This document shows, piece after piece, positions 59,601 through 64,000 of a stretch of 64,000 bases of DNA (its first letter is position 1; each line of letters opens with the position of its first letter). Under the pieces are notes generated by a model. The model had not been told where the DNA came from. It saw nothing but the letters and a program-made list of their open reading frames with translations, and searched no databases. The stretch lies in the NCBI GenBank assembly GCA_958295665.1, contig OY282560.1, forward strand, positions 39,846,590 through 39,910,589, read 5' to 3'. The DNA is from Tipula vernalis (Eukaryota; Arthropoda; Insecta; Diptera; Tipulidae). A program made the translations under genes and the position numbers.

Positions 59601-62331
59601 TTTGTCATCATTGTTGGCAAATGGCCGATATAGGCCCTTAAGGGTTGAGTGCGATTTCAAAAATATAATTTTGTAGAACTTTTACTAAACGAACGATTCG
59701 TATGGATTATGGGTTTTGACTAGGTTTTTAAAGGGCCTATTCAAGGGGCTAGCCAAACCTTTGTCATCATTGTTGGCAATGGCCGATATTGGCCCTTAAG
59801 TGTTGAGTGCGATTTCAAAAAGATAATTTTGTAAAACTTTTACTAAACGAACGATTCATATGGATTAGGGGTTTTGACTAGGTAATTAAAGGGCCTATTT
59901 CAAGTGCTTTGACTTGTGGTAATTATAGGGCCTATTCCAAGTGCAAAACCTTTGTCATCATTGTTGGCAATGGCCGGTATTAGCCCTTAATTGTTGAGTG
60001 CGATTTCAAAAATAAAATTTTGTAAAACTTTTATTAAACGAACGATTCGTATGAATTAGGGTTTTTGACTAGGTAATTAAAGGGCGTATTCCAAGTGCTT
60101 TGACTTGTGGTAATTAAAGGGCCTATTCCAAGTGCTAGCCAAACCTTTGTCATGATTGTTGGCAATGGCCGATATTGGCCCTTTATGGTTGAGTGCGATT
60201 TCAAAAATAAAATTTTGTAAAACTTTTACTAAACGAACGATTCGTATGAATAAGGGTTTTTGACTAGGTACTTAAAGGGCGTATTCCAAGTGCTTTGACT
60301 TGTGGTAATTAAAGGGCCTATTCCAAGTGCTAGCCAATCATTTGTCATCATTGTTGGCAATGGCCGATATAGGCCCTTAAGGGTTGAGTGCGATTTCAAA
60401 AATATAATTTTGTAGAACTTTTACTAAACGAACGATTCGTATGGATTAGAAGTTTTGACTAGGTTTTTAAAGGGCCTATTCAATGTGCTAGCCAAACCTT
60501 TGTCATCATTGTTGGCAATGGCCGATATTGGCCCTTAAGTGTTGAGTGCGATTTCAAAAAGGTAATTTTGTAAAACTTTTACTAAACGAACGATTCATAT
60601 GGATTAGGGGTTTTGACTAGGTAATTAAAGGGCCTATTCCAAGTGCTTTGACTTGTGGTAATTATAGGGCCTATTCCAAGTGCAAAACCTTTGTCATCTT
60701 TGTTGGCAATGGCCGGTATTAGCCCTTAAGTGTTGAGTGCGATTTCATAAATATAATTTTGTAGAACTTTTACTAAACGAACGATTCGTATAAATTAGGA
60801 TTTTTTTATTAGGTAATTAAGGGTCCTATTCCATGTGCTAGCCAAACCTTTGTCATCATTGTTGGCAATGGCCGATATTGGCCCTTTATGGTTGAGTGCG
60901 ATTTCAAAAATAAAATTTTGTAAAACTTTTACTAAACGAACGATTCGTATGAATAAGGGTTTTTGACTAGGTAGTTAAAGGGCGTATTCCAAGTGCTTTG
61001 ACTTGTGGTAATTAAAGAGCCTATTCCAAGTGCTAGCCAAACCTTTGTCAAATGGGCAACGGCCGATATAGGCCCTTAAGGGTTGAGTGCGATTTCAAAA
61101 ATATAATTTTGTAAAACTTTTACTAAACGAACGATTCGTATGGATTAGGGGTTTTGACTAGGTTTTTAAAGGGCCTATTCAATGTGCTAGCCAAACCTTT
61201 GTCATCATTTTTGGCAATGGCTGATATTGGCCCTTAAGTGTTGAGTGCGATTTCAAAAAGATAATTTTGTAAAACTTTTACTAAACGAACGATTCATATG
61301 GATTAGGGGTTTTGACTAGGTAATTAAAGGGCGTATTCCAAGTGCTTGGACTTGTGGTAATTAAAGGGCCTATTCTAAGTGCTAGACAAACCTTTGTCAT
61401 CATTGTTGGCAATGGCCGATATAGGCCCTTAAGGGTTGAGTGCGATTTCAAAAATATAATTTTGTAGAACTTTTACTAAACGAATGATTCATATGGATTA
61501 GGGGTTTTGACTAGGTAATTAAAGGGCCTATTCCAAGTGCTTTGACTTGTGGTAATTAAAGGGCCTATTCCAAGTGCAAAACCTTTGTCATCATTGTTGG
61601 CAATGGCCGGTATTAGCCCTTGAGAATTGAGTGCGATTTCAAAAATATAATTTTGTATAATTTTTACTGAACGAACGATTCGTATGGATTAGGATTTTTG
61701 ATTAGGTCATCATTGTTGGCAGTGGCCGATATTGGCCCTTAAGGGTTGAGTGCGATTTCATAAATATAATTTTGTAGAACTTTTACTAAACGAACGATTC
61801 GTATGGATTAGGATTTTTTAATTAGGTAATTAAGGGTCCTATTCTATGTGTTAGCCAAACCTTTGTCATCATTGTTGGCAATGGCCGATATAGGCCCTTA
61901 AGTGTTGAGTGCGATTTCAAAAATATAATTTTGTAGAACTTTTACTAAACGAACGATTTTTATAAATTAGGGTTTTTTAATTAGGTAATTAAGGATCTTA
62001 TTCCAAGTGCTAGCCAAACCATTGTCATCATTGTTGGCAATGGCCGATATTAGCCCTTAATTGTTGAGTGCGATTTCAAAAATAAAATTTTGTAAAACTT
62101 TTACTAAACGAACGATTCGTATGAATTAGGGTTTTTGACTAGGTAATTAAAGGGCCTATTCCAAGTGCTTTGACTTGTGGTAATTAAAGGGCCTATTCCA
62201 AGTGCTAGCCAAACCTATGTCATCATTGTTGGCAATTGCCGATATTGGCCCTTAAGGGTTGAGTGCGATTTCAAAAATATAATTTTGTAGAACTTTTACT
62301 AAACGAACGATTCGTATGGATTAGGATTTTT
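53606..62331. repeat. Tandem satellite, about 50 units of 157-198 bp
   Basis: Every unit carries CTTTGTCATCATTGTTGGCA, GGCCGATATTGGCCCTTAAG, GAGTGCGATTTCAAAAATAT, AACTTTTACTAAACGAACGA and a TTGACTAGGTAATTAAAGGG block. I counted about 50 occurrences of the GTCATCATTG landmark. Short units are about 157 bp. Long units have an extra block of about 38 bp (AGTGCTTTGACTTGTGG) made by partial duplication of the CCTATTCCAAGTGC segment. No long open frame exists on either strand. Confidence 0.96.
58500..60685. repeat. Higher-order repeat of about 1,093 bp, two copies
   Basis: Diagnostic unit variants recur with constant offset: GGCAAATGGCCGATATAGG near 58518 and 59608, GTCATGATTGTTGGC near 59057 and 60150, GCTAGCCAATCATTTGTC near 59240 and 60333. 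A six-unit block was therefore duplicated recently. A more diverged duplication of offset about 3,680 links 54057-54500 with 57737-58180 (GTTAGCAATGGTCGATAT and GTCAGCATTGTTGGCAATTG variants). Confidence 0.85.
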
Positions 62332-62339
62332 GAATTAGG

Positions 62340-62779
62340 CAAGGCTGGGCAGTAACGAATTACATGTATTTGAATTACGTAATTAAAATACAAATTACAA
62401 TTTGTAATTTGTATTTTAATTACTCATTCTGCAAGTAACAGTACATATCTTGTATTTTAATTACTTAAACTCCCCAGTTTTTGAAATTTCTTATTTAAAT
62501 TTGGTTCCAGAGTCATCAGCATAAAACTTATCATAATAATCTTTTTCTAATGATTGGTTTTTTCACTAAATGAATTTTGTCAAATCAAATTTATCAATTT
62601 ACAAATGTAAAGTAATTGTAATTTGTATTTTAATTACAAATGACAATTCAAAGTAATTGTAACATGTATTTTAATTACTCCACTCGAAAGTAATTGTAAT
62701 TTGTATTTTAATTACTGAGCTTGCTGTAACTCGGAAAAGTATTTTAATTACTCAGTGTATTGTAATTTGCCCAGCCTTG
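62340..62779 (+). mobile_element. MITE copy 2 (440 bp)
   Basis: It starts CAAGGCTGGGCAGTAACGAA and ends TTTGCCCAGCCTTG. It is colinear with copy 1 but has extra GTAATTTGTATTTTAATTAC-type blocks near both ends and lacks a short stretch in the left half. The inner flank is GAATTAGG (satellite); the outer flank is the ATCACCAC repeat. Confidence 0.9.
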
Positions 62780-62787
62780 ATCACCAC
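62780..62787. repeat. Right 8-bp target duplication ATCACCAC
   Basis: Identical to 53228-53235. It directly follows the last base of MITE copy 2. Confidence 0.85.
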
Positions 62788-64000
62788 AATATACCAATCA
62801 TGTATATTGGCGCACACACCACACAATTTATTCATTCATAACACCCGTACATCAATTCAAGCAAACATTCACACACCACCAACATAATAAGTGCATTCAA
62901 ATTCGAATCCATTTTCATGAACAGACCTATATTTTTCCATGAACGCACCTGCAAAATATTATTTTGGCATCACTGCTTATAAAAAAAATGTCAAAAATCT
63001 CGCGCGCTTTATGAAACAAAAAAAGACACATGGCTTTTTTAATAATAATTGTACTAAAATTGAAAGTAAATTAATTATTTTATAAAAACGGAGTCAATAA
63101 AATACAGACATTTAATTTATAAAATAAATAACGAAAAACGTTGGAATCATCTAGCATCATAATAAAAAATTTGACTAACCCCACACTTGAAAAAATTCCA
63201 CCAAAATCAATCATTTCGAGGCTTCTTCCTAATACTTAATTCAATTTTTTCCCCCAAAATAAACTGCTGTTACTTGAAAATTTGGTTATGATTTCCTTAA
63301 AAGTATCGCTTTCTAAAACAAAAGTTGTTTGCATATTTGCAGTTGTTTGGATGTCTGGCAATTTTTAATATCACTGTGCTGATCACTGACTTATACAATA
63401 TTCCCGAAAAATACAGAGTAACGTTTCATTTCCTCTAAATTGAGGTTGATTGCGTTGACAATTCTCTACACCTCTTCTTTGTACCACTTGCTGGTAACGA
63501 AATGTAGTATAAATGTCAACCTTGATGTATTTTGAACAGTTACTAGTAATAACACATTTCGTTTAGTTATCGTTTTCCCATAGAAGACGTTCCGACATGG
63601 TCAATACTGGCCAATACAAAACTATACAATACATGATCTAAACTGCTCCATGATTGACGCCTATTGATTAGTTACCAAAACAACATTTTCTTTTTAACCA
63701 AATGCTCAGAACAGAAAAATATTCAAGATTATTAAATTCGATATTCTGCAACTATGACCAAAAACTCATTGCTATACACTTTTTACTTTACATCTCTTCA
63801 ACAAGTTTTAGAAAACTTGAATTGCGTCTGAGAACTTTTCCGGTTTCTATAATTTTTACCCAATACCATCTGGGAGCTTAATGTTCAATTTTAATAGGTT
63901 AATTGGGGCAAAAATCCATTTCTTTAATTTCGCGTTTTCTATATAAACTATTAACAGCGGCTTTCTACCAATTAGTTATCCCATCATCATTTATAAAAAG
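62788..64000. other. AT-rich intergenic DNA to the window end
   Basis: No coding sequence, array or clear inverted repeat was recognised on either strand. Confidence 0.5.

Larger units (their letters stand above)
53236..62779. mobile_element. Composite transposon: two MITE copies enclosing 8.7 kb of satellite
   Basis: The block begins CAAGGCTGGGCAG and ends TGCCCAGCCTTG, giving a 12-bp perfect terminal inverted repeat. It is flanked by ATCACCAC on both sides (53228-53235 and 62780-62787). An 8-bp target duplication is the signature of hAT-type (and a few other) cut-and-paste transposases. At each inner side is a complete MITE terminus, so the unit is MITE - satellite - MITE in direct orientation. 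No transposase is encoded, so movement would need an enzyme supplied elsewhere. Two independent MITE insertions at the array edges are excluded as the whole explanation by the shared outer repeat. Confidence 0.8.

Noticed and set aside
53606..62331. CRISPR-like alternation of repeat and spacer
   Set aside because: The whole unit of 157-198 bp is conserved, with no unique spacers, and the context is eukaryotic.

Overview
The window looks like a gene-poor, very AT-rich stretch of an arthropod nuclear genome, probably an insect and possibly a fly. The basis is its transposon mix (Ty3/gypsy, BEL/Pao, an R1-clade LINE, a jockey-like LINE, mariner, Tc1, Helitron, a hAT-like MITE) plus one short 51-bp candidate intron. 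No intact conserved host gene is visible. Almost every recognisable coding stretch is a broken mobile-element gene.

Layout. 1-2882: 3' half of a Ty3/gypsy element ending in a complete 362-bp LTR, lodged in an older LINE RNase H fragment. 5613-7650: an 8-bp microsatellite abutting the poly(A) end of a minus-strand R1-clade LINE. 10998-11757: a foldback-like pair of inverted minisatellite arms. 13057-17963: a BEL/Pao element with a tRNA-Tyr-type primer site and a deleted RT core. 27240-28215: an AAATATC array, then a dead mariner (28230-28960, minus). 34640-35575: about five copies of a 182-bp repeat. 35750-38500: a second, more decayed Ty3/gypsy element. 33194-33479 and 40444-40610: two small inverted-repeat elements. 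41887-42235: a jockey-like RT fragment. 42660-44329: an uncharacterised transposon-like gene pair (minus). 44484-44830: a possible secreted-protein gene with a 51-bp intron. 45789-51546: a Tc1-type element split by about 4.5 kb that holds a Helitron and LTR-like repeats.

The most remarkable object is 53236-62779. Two direct copies of a MITE with CAAGGCTGGGCA ends enclose about 8.7 kb of tandem satellite (about 50 units of 157-198 bp, with higher-order repeats). The whole 9.5 kb is bounded by a perfect 8-bp direct repeat, ATCACCAC. The inner MITE edges lie at the same phase of the satellite unit. This is what is expected if a MITE inserted in a satellite array, was duplicated with it, and the outer ends then moved the block as one composite transposon.

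The pieces do not form a pathway. They record successive insertions, decay by single-base indels, deletions and stop codons, and local amplification of satellites. Calls rest on translated motifs and repeat comparison by eye; identities and ages were not computed.
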